Of a stretch of DNA of 26,520 nt, positions 1 through 7,551 are shown in pieces. The translations under genes were made by a program, and so were the position numbers. This DNA comes from Rothia sp. HMSC078H08. Lineage in GTDB: Bacteria > Actinomycetota > Actinomycetes > Actinomycetales > Micrococcaceae. How positions within the stretch are numbered: the stretch's first letter is position 1; the number at the start of each line of letters is the position of its first letter. The DNA lies in the NCBI RefSeq assembly GCF_001808955.1, contig NZ_KV795235.1, forward strand, positions 148,944-175,463. Reading direction: 5' to 3'. The notes under the pieces are model-generated. The model was given only the letters and a program-made list of their open reading frames with translations, did not search any database and was not told the origin of the DNA.

Positions 1-1
1 A

Positions 2-118
2 TCAGGGGCTCCCGAGGCTGCGGCGGAAGCCGTATCCACTCACACTGCATCTACTAACACAGCCCCTACTGACACCGCCGTACCGGTGGTATCTGCACCC
101 GCGGCACCCGCACGTTAG
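2..118 (+). CDS. C-terminal end of an unidentified protein (partial)
   Basis: An open frame enters from the left edge and ends at TAG 116-118. The visible 38 residues are rich in Ala, Pro and Thr and show no domain. In loci with DesK-type kinases the preceding gene is often an ABC transporter permease, but nothing here proves that. The stop codon lies ten bases before the start of the histidine kinase gene, which suggests the two are co-transcribed or that the kinase promoter sits at the end of this gene. Confidence 0.5.
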   Translation, partial: SGAPEAAAEAVSTHTASTNTAPTDTAVPVVSAPAAPAR

Positions 119-121
119 GCT
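116..121 (+). promoter_or_regulatory. Possible -10 element for a leaderless histidine kinase transcript
   Basis: TAGGCT fits the actinobacterial TANNNT -10 pattern and is followed by exactly six bases and then the ATG at 128. The start would then coincide with the first transcribed base. No good Shine-Dalgarno sequence precedes the ATG. No -35 was identified. The same spacing recurs at 3838, 11451 and 19362. Confidence 0.3.
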
Positions 122-127
122 AGAACC

Positions 128-1396
128 ATGACCGAAACCCACACCCACACCCATTCCTACGAGAACGAACACCCCCACACGGAGAACGAGGCGGCACCCT
201 CCGCCGCGAAGCGCACCCTGGGCAAGCACCGCTTCCGCTTCCTCTACCGTGAACGCCGCGGCAACGTGAACTGGCTGGCGCTGGGCTTTAGCGCCCCGTG
301 GCTGGTGTTTCTGCTCATGCCGCTGGACAGCTTCCTCACCACCCCGGAGTTGGGGCCGGTGCGCTGGGCCGGTGTGGCGCTGGTGGCACTGTTCGCGGTG
401 GTGAACTGCTCGGCGTACGCGGTGCCGTGGCTGGTGCCGGTCGCCTCCACGGTGCGTCGAAGCGTCATCTGGACGCTACTGATGGCGCTGCCTGTGGCTG
501 GCCTGACGGCGCTGCGGCTGGAATCGGCGTATATGGTGTTCTTGTCGTTCAGCATGTACTTTGTGGCGTTCTGGATTTTTGGCACAATCGCCCCGTACCG
601 CCTGCGCTTGGGTGTAGCGGCGACGATTGCCCTGGTCTGCTGGCTAATTTTTATGGTGGGTACCAGCTTTGACGTCACCGCACACAGCGGTATTTCCCTC
701 TTTATCGGTGCGCCGATGGTGGGTATGCTGGGCTTCTCCTACCTGATTGAGCTGGGTGAACGCGCGGATGTAGCGCGTGCCTCCCTGGCGCTCTCTGAGG
801 AACGTGAAGAGATCGCCCGCGATGTGCACGACGTGCTGGGTCACTCCCTGACCGTCATCACCCTCAAGGCAGAGCTGGCCCAGCGACTGCTGGAGATTGA
901 CCCCGCCCGCGCCGGCGCCGAGATGGAGGCAATCGCGCAGCTGTCGCGCGCATCCCTGGCGGAGGTTCGCTCAACCGTGACGCGCCTGCGCGTGCCCGAT
1001 TTCTCGGGTGAGATTGAGGGTGCGGGTCGTGCCCTGCAGACTGCCGGTATTCGCGCCGAACTGCCGGAGGCGCAGAGCGCGCTCGCGGTGGCTGGCGTGA
1101 ACGCGAAGCTGTTCTCCTGGGTTCTGCGTGAGGCGGTCACGAATATGGTGCGCCACTCGGGCGCGAACACGGCGCGGGTGCGTCTGAGCGCAACCGGTCT
1201 GGACATCCTCGATAACGGCGTGGGTGTGGGCGATGCGCGCGGTAACGGTCTGACGGGTATGGCTCAGCGTGTGGCGGCGTCTGGCGGTAGCGTGGTGATT
1301 GAGCCGGCGCCCGAGCAATGGCTGGCGGAGAACCCTGGCGGTGGGGTGGGCACGCGCATCCGTGTGAGCATGGACGGTGACACCTCACTGCTGTAA
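128..1396 (+). CDS. Two-component sensor histidine kinase, DesK/NarL type (HisKA_3)
   Basis: This is a membrane sensor kinase that would phosphorylate the response regulator encoded next to it. The N-terminus (residues 1-48) is cytoplasmic and begins with a run of His/Thr (HTHTHTHS), possibly metal-binding. About six hydrophobic segments follow between residues 49 and 208. The dimerisation/phosphoacceptor helix contains RDVHDVLGHSLTV with His234 as the likely phosphate acceptor. The N box (REAVTNMVRHSGA, about 334-346) and G box (DILDNGVGVG, about 359-368, and GNGLTGM) form a complete HATPase domain. Length (422 aa) is normal for the family. The sensed signal cannot be read from the sequence; membrane fluidity or cell-envelope stress would be usual for DesK relatives. 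Confidence 0.93.
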   Translation: MTETHTHTHSYENEHPHTENEAAPSAAKRTLGKHRFRFLYRERRGNVNWLALGFSAPWLVFLLMPLDSFLTTPELGPVRWAGVALVALFAVVNCSAYAVPWLVPVASTVRRSVIWTLLMALPVAGLTALRLESAYMVFLSFSMYFVAFWIFGTIAPYRLRLGVAATIALVCWLIFMVGTSFDVTAHSGISLFIGAPMVGMLGFSYLIELGERADVARASLALSEEREEIARDVHDVLGHSLTVITLKAELAQRLLEIDPARAGAEMEAIAQLSRASLAEVRSTVTRLRVPDFSGEIEGAGRALQTAGIRAELPEAQSALAVAGVNAKLFSWVLREAVTNMVRHSGANTARVRLSATGLDILDNGVGVGDARGNGLTGMAQRVAASGGSVVIEPAPEQWLAENPGGGVGTRIRVSMDGDTSLL

Positions 1397-1535
1397 ATAG
1401 TTGCTGTAGATTGTGGAACTTGTCGCCGCGTCCTGGACGGGGGAGCTACCCGCCCCTGTATGGTGGTGGTAGACAACCTCACGCGGTTGTTCCGCCCGCC
1501 GTTATCACCCCGTCTTCGCCCCTTGGGAGGCTCCC

Positions 1536-2168
1536 ATGATTCGTGTTCTGCTCGCTGACGATCAGCAGCTCATCCGTGAGGCTCTTGCCGCCCTGCTGGG
1601 TTTGGAGGTTGACCTGCAGATTGTGGGTCAGGTCGGTAATGGTGATGAGGTGCTGGGCGCGGTCGCCCTGTTGAAGCCGGACGTGGTTCTCCTGGATGTG
1701 CAGATGCCCGGCGCCCTGCTGACCGACGGCATTGAGGCGGCCGCCGCGATTCGCGACGCGGGCGCGCTGAGCGAGTCGGGTGAGCCGGTGCGTACGCTGA
1801 TTGTGACGACGTTTGGTCGCCCCGGGTACGTGCGCCGCGCCCTGGAGGCCGGCGCGAGCGGTTTCGTGGTGAAGGATACGGGTGCTCGCCAGTTGGCAGA
1901 GGCGATTCGCCGCGTGCACGCGGGGTTGCGCGTGGTGGATCCGTCGTTGGCGGCGGATTCTTTGGTGACGGGTGCTTCTCCGTTGACGGAGCGTGAGGCG
2001 CAGGTTCTTCGGCAGGCGGCGTCGGGTGGTACGGCTCAGCAGATTGCCTCGGAGCTTTTTCTCTCCTCGGGTACGGTGCGCAACTACCTGTCGGCGGCGA
2101 TGGCGAAGACGGGTGCGTCGACTCGTCAGGATGCGGTGCGCGTCGCCACGGAGAACGGCTGGCTCTAA
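1536..2168 (+). CDS. LuxR/NarL-family response regulator
   Basis: This is a DNA-binding regulator, the partner of the kinase immediately upstream. The receiver domain (residues 1-120) has the acidic pocket ADD (residues 7-9), the phosphorylation site Asp54 in VLLDVQMPG, and a conserved Lys in VVKD. The C-terminal LuxR-type helix-turn-helix follows (LTEREAQVL ... GTAQQIASELFLSSGTVRNYL). The start is supported by GGGAGG eight bases before the ATG. A 139-bp gap separates it from the kinase gene. It holds a small inverted repeat (CAACC-6-GGTTG, 1474-1489), so separate expression of the regulator is possible. The target genes are not visible; the lost upstream gene is a natural candidate. Confidence 0.93.
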   Translation: MIRVLLADDQQLIREALAALLGLEVDLQIVGQVGNGDEVLGAVALLKPDVVLLDVQMPGALLTDGIEAAAAIRDAGALSESGEPVRTLIVTTFGRPGYVRRALEAGASGFVVKDTGARQLAEAIRRVHAGLRVVDPSLAADSLVTGASPLTEREAQVLRQAASGGTAQQIASELFLSSGTVRNYLSAAMAKTGASTRQDAVRVATENGWL

Positions 2169-2298
2169 CCCCCTGCTTCTCATCTCTTTCTCATTGACCC
2201 CGGGGGGCGGCGGTGCTTCCTCGCCTCAGTTTTTTCGCCTTCACTTTCTCCTAACCGGTGCCTATCCTGCACTCGGGGCGGCTCCTGCGCGAACACGG

Positions 2299-2304
2299 TA
2301 GAAT
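2299..2304 (+). promoter_or_regulatory. Candidate -10 box upstream of ychF
   Basis: TAGAAT matches the sigma-70 -10 consensus at five of six positions. It lies in the 303-bp gap between the response regulator and ychF. No convincing -35 is present 16-18 bases upstream. Transcription from here would give a leader of roughly 160 bases. Apart from this element and the hairpin at 2373-2400, the gap shows no gene. Confidence 0.35.
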
Positions 2305-2372
2305 GGTAGTGTCTATGCCCGCAGGCGCCCCGCACCCGTTTCTTCTTGAGACTGGCGGTGTCGCGCTTGGAA

Positions 2373-2400
2373 GCGGGCACCATTTTCGCCCTGTGCCCGC
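2373..2400 (+). other. Stem-loop in the ychF leader
   Basis: GCGGGCAC and GTGCCCGC form perfect eight-base arms around a 12-base loop. There is no T-run after the stem, so it is unlikely to be a terminator. It may be a leader RNA structure or simply a GC-rich coincidence. Confidence 0.35.
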
Positions 2401-2471
2401 CCGCACCCGCCGCATCACTTACGCGGCGCATCCTGAGTGTTTGGCGGGGCACATGATTCGAAGGAAAACTT

Positions 2472-3557
<1,086 letters not shown>

Positions 3558-3575
3558 GCGATAAAAACATAAAAA

Positions 3576-3613
3576 GTGGAGCCCCGCGCTGTGTGTACAG
3601 TGCGGGGCTCCGC
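3576..3613 (+). terminator. Terminator hairpin after ychF; left copy of an inverted 38-bp repeat
   Basis: GGAGCCCCGC...GCGGGGCTCC arms extend to 15 pairs with one wobble and close a four-base loop. A-rich sequence precedes the stem and TTTATCTTT follows it, so it can act in both directions. The whole 38-bp unit recurs in opposite orientation at 7918-7955 with 36 of 38 identical bases, so the two copies bracket the Asp23 operon. Confidence 0.85.
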
Positions 3614-3815
3614 TTTATCTTTGTTGGCTTCTTCTGAAGAGTCTGATTGGGCTATCTTCTTGCTTGAATCTATAGGATGACAAGATAGAAAGCTGTCTTC
3701 CGAAGTGGTCGTCTGTGGTGTTGCGGTAACTCTTATCTGGCGGGATATACGGCAATGGTGCGCTACCTATCTATATGTTTGTGATGGATTGTTACGCGCA
3801 CAAGAAGACCATTTT

Positions 3816-3843
3816 TTGAGTTATGTGATGCACTGCATAAAAT
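3816..3843 (+). promoter_or_regulatory. Sigma-70-type promoter of the Asp23 operon
   Basis: TTGAGT (3816-3821), a 16-base spacer and TAAAAT (3838-3843) form the best housekeeping-type promoter in the gap. The expected start of transcription is about 3850, giving an untranslated leader of roughly 190 bases before the asp23 ATG at 4037. Confidence 0.5.
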
Positions 3844-3849
3844 AAAGCT

Positions 3850-3885
3850 ATGACGAAACCGCAGTTGGTAGCGTCTAACTATTAG
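3850..3885 (+). CDS. Possible leaderless 11-residue upstream ORF
   Basis: ATG 3850 sits exactly six bases after the -10 box TAAAAT and opens a short frame, MTKPQLVASNY, ending at TAG. If the promoter call is right, this peptide would be translated from the very first base of the mRNA. The function is unknown. It could couple translation status to expression of the stress operon, or be fortuitous. Confidence 0.25.
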   Translation: MTKPQLVASNY

Positions 3886-4036
3886 CACGGCAAACATGAC
3901 GGGCAGCAAAACCAGTCAGATCAGTCAATGAAGAAAGCTGATCGTGGATGCCACCGAGGGCACCTTGACTACATTGCTTACTGCATCGTGCATAACCGTT
4001 ATTAACCATCTCGGATTTTTACGAAAGAGGCTCCAA

Positions 4037-4516
4037 ATGAGCAACAACGCTATCCCCCAGACCGCAAAGCAGCGCGAGCACAACGAGAACAAGGCTGAAG
4101 AGACCAAAGAACCCCGCGGCCCCCTCCAGACCGAGCACGGTGTTACCACCATTGATGAGAGCGTCGTCGCAAAGATTGCTGGCATGGCAGCTCGTGAAAT
4201 CCCCGGCGTCTACGACATGGGCAACGCTGTCCGCCGTGCGTTCAACGCAGTGACCGACCGTATCCCCAACGCTCAGACCAACGTTGCTGGCGGCATTAGC
4301 GTCCAGAAGGGTGAGACCCAGGCAGCTGTCGAGGTTACCGTAGTCGTCGAGTACGGTGTCTCCATCGTCGAGGTTGCCGACGCAATTCGTCGCAACGTTA
4401 TCGAGCAGATTGAGGGCACCACCGGTCTCGAGGTTGTTGAGGTCAACATCAACGTTACCGACGTTCACCTGCCCGAGGACGACTCTAACAAGTCCGAGGA
4501 CACCGACCTCAAGTAA
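4037..4516 (+). CDS. Asp23/Gls24 family envelope stress protein (first copy)
   Basis: Asp23-type proteins are abundant cytoplasmic proteins tethered to the membrane by AmaP and induced by cell-wall or alkaline stress. This 159-residue copy has a hydrophilic N-terminus (about 1-33), then a full Asp23 domain. Helix VVAKIAGMAAREIPGVYDM starts the domain, beta strands around GGISVQKGETQAAVEVTVVVEYG follow, then the amphipathic helix VADAIRRNVIEQIEG and the closing strand EVVEVNINVTDVHL. An acidic tail ends the protein. The start at 4037 is chosen because AGAGG lies six bases upstream; the frame is open further upstream but has no ribosome site there. It is the first gene of the operon and the most typical of the four Asp23-related proteins. 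Confidence 0.93.
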   Translation: MSNNAIPQTAKQREHNENKAEETKEPRGPLQTEHGVTTIDESVVAKIAGMAAREIPGVYDMGNAVRRAFNAVTDRIPNAQTNVAGGISVQKGETQAAVEVTVVVEYGVSIVEVADAIRRNVIEQIEGTTGLEVVEVNINVTDVHLPEDDSNKSEDTDLK

Positions 4517-4549
4517 CCCGCATCCAACGCCTTAATCTAAGGAGTTCTT

Positions 4550-4726
4550 ATGAAGACAACGCACCTGGCCCTCCTGGTGGGCCTGTTCCTTGGAGCCGTT
4601 CTTGCCTTCGGTTCTTTCGGAACGTTCGTTCTGGTGGCCCTGTGTGGCTTTGCCGGATGGGCCGTAGGCCTCTGCCTGGAGGGCCGGGTCGATGTCCGAA
4701 GCCTCCTGGACGGGCGAAAGAAGTGA
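4550..4726 (+). CDS. DUF2273-like small integral membrane protein
   Basis: This 58-residue protein starts MKTTHLALLVGLFLGAVLAF and has two close hydrophobic segments (about 5-21 and 25-43) joined by a Gly/Ser turn. A charged cytoplasmic-looking tail ends RSLLDGRKK. This matches the small DUF2273 proteins that accompany asp23 and amaP in Gram-positive bacteria. The ribosome site AAGGAG lies five bases before the ATG. The next gene begins two bases after its stop. Its likely role is as a membrane partner of the Asp23 layer; this rests on context and shape, not on a database hit. Confidence 0.8.
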   Translation: MKTTHLALLVGLFLGAVLAFGSFGTFVLVALCGFAGWAVGLCLEGRVDVRSLLDGRKK

Positions 4727-4728
4727 CG

Positions 4729-5145
4729 ATGGTGACCGCGAACCAGCGTGCAAACATGCAGCTAAGTGCTTCCCAGGAAGAACGTTCTTCCTGGGAGCAC
4801 CGCGGCACCACAACCATCCCCGCGCGACTCGTTGCAAAGATTGCAGCTGAGGCTGCAAATGAAAGCGCCAACGTTGGCTCAAATGCTGGAGGCGTACTGG
4901 GAATTGGTACCCGCCACAACTTCGACTCGCGCCCTGAAGCCCAGTGTGAACTCTACGGCCAGGTAGCAGTCCTGCACCTGGACATCGGACTGGTCTTCCC
5001 CGCACCTTTGTCCCCCATCCTCGAAAATCTGCGCGCACACGTGCGTAACCGCGTTGAGTACCTCACGGGGCTTAGCGTGGGCAAGATTAACATCGAGATA
5101 TCCTGGCTCAATCCGAGCAGCCACGTTAGGAAGAGCCTTAAATGA
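4729..5145 (+). CDS. Asp23/Gls24 family protein (second copy)
   Basis: This 138-residue Asp23 domain protein diverges from the first copy. The domain runs from ARLVAKIAAEAANES (about 43) through the strand QVAVLHLDIGLVFPAP and the helix ILENLRAHVRNRVEYLTGL to the closing strand KINIEISWL. The start at 4729 is two bases after the preceding stop, with AAAGAAG as a modest ribosome site; a GTG directly after it is an alternative. The 3' end overlaps the next gene by four bases (ATGA). Codons 15-23 are embedded in a perfect 26-bp palindrome. It probably forms mixed assemblies with the first Asp23 protein (inference). Confidence 0.85.
   Translation: MVTANQRANMQLSASQEERSSWEHRGTTTIPARLVAKIAAEAANESANVGSNAGGVLGIGTRHNFDSRPEAQCELYGQVAVLHLDIGLVFPAPLSPILENLRAHVRNRVEYLTGLSVGKINIEISWLNPSSHVRKSLK
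4771..4796. repeat. Perfect 26-bp palindrome inside the second Asp23 gene
   Basis: Arm TCCCAGGAAGAAC is followed immediately by its exact reverse complement, centred on AACGTT. It lies about 40 bases into the coding sequence. In RNA it would fold into a very stable hairpin; as DNA it is a perfect two-fold site. Confidence 0.9.
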
Positions 5146-5690
5146 GTACACCTGTTCCGAAACTAATTCGTCGTCCCTCGCGAAGCATCCCTAGCATCCT
5201 GTTGGCTCTGGTTTTGCTTGCACTGGGGGGACTGGTGGTTTGGCTTGCGGTTCACCGAATGGTGAACGGTGCCTGGCCCGAGTCTATGGTGGGTACCCTC
5301 ACCGCTATTGGTTCTACCGCTCTTGGCTCCGTCACGGCTATTATCTTCGCCATCATCCTGGCGGTGTGCGGTCTGGCTATGATCATTGGCGCTGTGTTGC
5401 CTGGAGTCCCGGATCGTATAGAAATTTTCCCCGACGATATTCCCGGTCAGACTGTCGCAAAGCGCCGAGACTTGGCTAACCTCATTCAGACCCAGGTTGA
5501 GCAGATTGACGGCGTCCACTCCGCTATCGTTACCGCTAACGGCTCCCGCGTAGACGTTGTTGTCCATAGCGTCTTGGACGACCTCGGCCCCGTGCGTGAA
5601 GCTGCACGGAAGAAGACCGACGAAGTTCTAAAGATGCTCGCACCCGTGGGTATTGCACGTAGTCGCGTGCGGATTAAGCATATTAGCTAA
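5142..5690 (+). CDS. DUF6286-type membrane protein of Asp23 clusters
   Basis: The 182-residue protein has a basic N-terminus (KLIRRPSRS), a first membrane segment (about 16-38), a second long hydrophobic segment (about 55-87), and a soluble domain of about 95 residues. That domain has an alternating pattern (TQVEQIDGVHSAIVTANGSRVDVVVHS) that resembles one half of an Asp23 fold. This arrangement matches the DUF6286 proteins found beside AmaP in Actinobacteria. The start overlaps the preceding stop by four bases, so translation is probably coupled. It likely acts as a membrane anchor or receptor for the Asp23 proteins. Confidence 0.75.
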   Translation: MSTPVPKLIRRPSRSIPSILLALVLLALGGLVVWLAVHRMVNGAWPESMVGTLTAIGSTALGSVTAIIFAIILAVCGLAMIIGAVLPGVPDRIEIFPDDIPGQTVAKRRDLANLIQTQVEQIDGVHSAIVTANGSRVDVVVHSVLDDLGPVREAARKKTDEVLKMLAPVGIARSRVRIKHIS

Positions 5691-5703
5691 AGGAGATACG
5701 AAT

Positions 5704-6357
5704 ATGCGTTCAGTTTCTGGTGTTTTGAACAGAACTGTCCTAGCCACCTTTGGGCTTCTCCTTGTAGTAGTGTCCTTTTGGCTTTTAGCTTCGGGTCTCA
5801 ATGCTGGTCAGGCTTGGCCGGAAATTGCACCTTTCCTGGCCTCTGCACAGGACCCGGTAGCTAGCTTTATCGGACCCATGGTACACACGCCGTGGTTCCT
5901 GCCTGTAGTAGCACTGGTATCAGTACTTATTGTCGTTGTCGGCTTGTTCATGCTGGTTGCACAGGTTCCCCGTAAAGCTGCTGCCTCCCCTTTGAAGTTT
6001 AGTGGTTCTGAGGGTGTGCTGATGGCTACTTTGGCACCTGAGGTTCTGGCGCAGGCTTTGACTGAGCGTGCTCAGGAAGTCCCTGGTGTGGAAAAGTGCG
6101 CTGTCTGGGTTACTGGCTCCCCGAAGAGCCTGTGGGTTCAGGCAGAGGCTACTGTCTCTCAGGGGTGTGAGGTTGAGTGGGCTATTGCTGAACTCAAGAA
6201 CCGACTTAATAATGATGTGGCAGTATCTTTCGGCGCAAGCCCCAAGCAGATTGACGTTCTAGTACGGCTGGATCGTTCCTCGAAGTCGCGTAATGTCTCC
6301 GAATCTGTAACTGGCCATCATGCACCCGAAATCACGGGAGAGAGCATTGGCGCATAA
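5704..6357 (+). CDS. amaP: Alkaline shock response membrane anchor protein AmaP
   Basis: AmaP holds Asp23 at the cytoplasmic membrane. The 217-residue protein has two membrane segments (about 10-34 and 64-86) separated by an extracytoplasmic loop of about 30 residues with a WPEIAPF stretch. A soluble C-terminal domain follows (EGVLMATLAPEVLAQALTERAQEVPGVEKCAVWV, broken here at about residue 105). The ribosome site AAGGAG eight bases before ATG 5704 fixes the start. The base composition is lower in GC than elsewhere: 31 of 60 bases in 5761-5820 against 45 of 60 in 16021-16080. Its last codons overlap the sigma factor gene. Confidence 0.78.
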   Translation: MRSVSGVLNRTVLATFGLLLVVVSFWLLASGLNAGQAWPEIAPFLASAQDPVASFIGPMVHTPWFLPVVALVSVLIVVVGLFMLVAQVPRKAAASPLKFSGSEGVLMATLAPEVLAQALTERAQEVPGVEKCAVWVTGSPKSLWVQAEATVSQGCEVEWAIAELKNRLNNDVAVSFGASPKQIDVLVRLDRSSKSRNVSESVTGHHAPEITGESIGA

Positions 6358-7003
6358 CCCTCAGAGCGAGGTGGCGCCAAAACCTCAATCCCATCAGTAC
6401 CCCACCGCGCAGTTGAGCGCTTTGTCTGAAGCAACGCAGGACGAGGACCGATACCTTGTCCTGCGTGCTCAGGACGGAGACATTGACGCCTTTGAGAAGC
6501 TTGTTGAGCGTTATCAAGGGCGTCTTTTCCGCTCTGCATATATGATTGTTCGGAACCGTCAGGACAGCGAGGATATTGTTCAGGATACCCTCGTCCAGGC
6601 TTGGCGTAGCCTTCACCTAGTTCGGGAACCGGCAGCTTTTCGTGGCTGGATTATGCAGATTTGCACTAATAAAGCTACTAGTATGGTGCGTAAGCGTCAG
6701 CGTCGTGCCACGGATCCTTATGACGCAGAAGGGCTCGAAGGTGTGAGCGTTGCGGCTAAGATGACGTCGAGCAGCACCGCTGACCCGGCTGATTCCAGCG
6801 AAGTTAATGCGCAGATTCAGGCCCTTGCCGATCTTTTGGCTTCCGTGGAACCTGAACTGCGTATAGTATGGATTCTTCGAGAAATCGATGAGATGTCATA
6901 CGAAGAGATTGCCAAGACACTGAATCTGACAGTTTCGACCGTCCGTGGGAGGCTGGCACGAGCCCGTTCTCTCGTCATACGCCTGATGAAGGAGTGGGCT
7001 TGA
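6347..7003 (+). CDS. ECF-type RNA polymerase sigma factor
   Basis: This is a group 4 sigma factor with regions 2 and 4 only. Region 2 is clear: DAFEKLVERYQGRLFRSAYM, then the region 2.2 signature DSEDIVQDTLVQAW, and region 2.4 PAAFRGWIMQICTNKA. Region 4 is near the end, with EPELRIVWILREIDEMSYEE and the recognition helix TVSTVRGRLARARS. A Ser/Ala linker of about 40 residues joins them. TTG 6347 is preferred because GGGAG lies six bases upstream; ATG 6320 in the same frame is the alternative but has no ribosome site. It overlaps amaP and the next gene. It probably directs transcription of this operon or an envelope regulon, since it is co-transcribed with Asp23 genes. Confidence 0.9.
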   Translation: MAHNPQSEVAPKPQSHQYPTAQLSALSEATQDEDRYLVLRAQDGDIDAFEKLVERYQGRLFRSAYMIVRNRQDSEDIVQDTLVQAWRSLHLVREPAAFRGWIMQICTNKATSMVRKRQRRATDPYDAEGLEGVSVAAKMTSSSTADPADSSEVNAQIQALADLLASVEPELRIVWILREIDEMSYEEIAKTLNLTVSTVRGRLARARSLVIRLMKEWA

Positions 7004-7551
7004 GTAACGCCGAAAACCTCTCAAATAAGGTACGACGCTCAGCAGCGTCGGCAAAATCACTCTTGCACTCGCACGAGCAGGACGACGCGGACACCCAGGA
7101 ATATCTGAGTCTCATCGCCTCCCTCCACGAGGAATGGGACCGGCTAGAGGCTATGGGAAGTATCTCGGTTATGCCGCGGCCCCGCTCCATAATGGACGCT
7201 ATTATCGCTGAGACTCGTCACGGTGCTCAGGTGGAAATGCCCGATACGGATTTGGGTCCCTACAGCATGTCTGAGTTTTCGTTGAGGGCTCTTATTCGCC
7301 GCGCTGTAGACTCAGTACCCGGTGCACGTTCCTTGCGTTCTTCTTTTGAGCACGCACCTTCAATCGAAGAGCATCGCGGTCTGGGCGTTCCGAAGGTTGT
7401 ATCCTGCCGAATCTCGGCTCACGGTGCCGTTGAAAGCCTACCGCAACTGGCCCAGCAAGTCCGCGCAGCCGTCCGCGAAGCCTGCGATAAGAACCTGGGA
7501 GTCTCCCCGACAGTCAACGTACATATCGAGGATATTCATCATGACGACTAA
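7000..7551 (+). CDS. Asp23-like protein with a novel N-terminal extension; candidate sigma-factor partner
   Basis: The start TTG 7000 overlaps the sigma factor stop (TTGA), with GAAGGAG at the right distance, so the two proteins are translationally coupled. Residues from about 87 resemble an Asp23 domain: LRALIRRAVDSVPGARSL, then the strand KVVSCRISAHG, the helix LAQQVRAAVREACDKN and the closing strand TVNVHIEDI. The first 85 residues are not recognised. They contain the helical stretch YLSLIASLHEEWDRLEAMG and no HxxxCxxC zinc anti-sigma motif. Anti-sigma factors usually follow ECF sigma genes, so this position suggests a regulatory partner (inference). GTG 6994 is a less likely start. Confidence 0.75.
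   Translation: MSNAENLSNKVRRSAASAKSLLHSHEQDDADTQEYLSLIASLHEEWDRLEAMGSISVMPRPRSIMDAIIAETRHGAQVEMPDTDLGPYSMSEFSLRALIRRAVDSVPGARSLRSSFEHAPSIEEHRGLGVPKVVSCRISAHGAVESLPQLAQQVRAAVREACDKNLGVSPTVNVHIEDIHHDD

Larger units (their letters stand above)
3621..4036 (+). other. AT-richer intergenic leader of the Asp23 operon
   Basis: This 416-bp stretch contains no conventional gene. It holds an inverted repeat CTATCTT/AAGATAG (3652-3688, 23-base spacer), a good promoter at 3816-3843 and an 11-codon reading frame at 3850-3885. A second, weaker -35-like TTGACT lies at 3965. The sequence is visibly richer in A and T than the neighbouring genes. No clear ECF-type promoter (GGAAC-like -35 with a matching -10) was recognised by eye. 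Confidence 0.5.

Noticed and set aside
3944..4036. N-terminal extension of the first Asp23 protein
   Set aside because: The extra 31 codons lack a ribosome site and do not resemble Asp23 proteins, whereas ATG 4037 has AGAGG at correct spacing.
4642..4728. N-terminal extension of the second Asp23 protein
   Set aside because: It would overlap most of the DUF2273-like gene in another frame; ATG 4729 is better placed.
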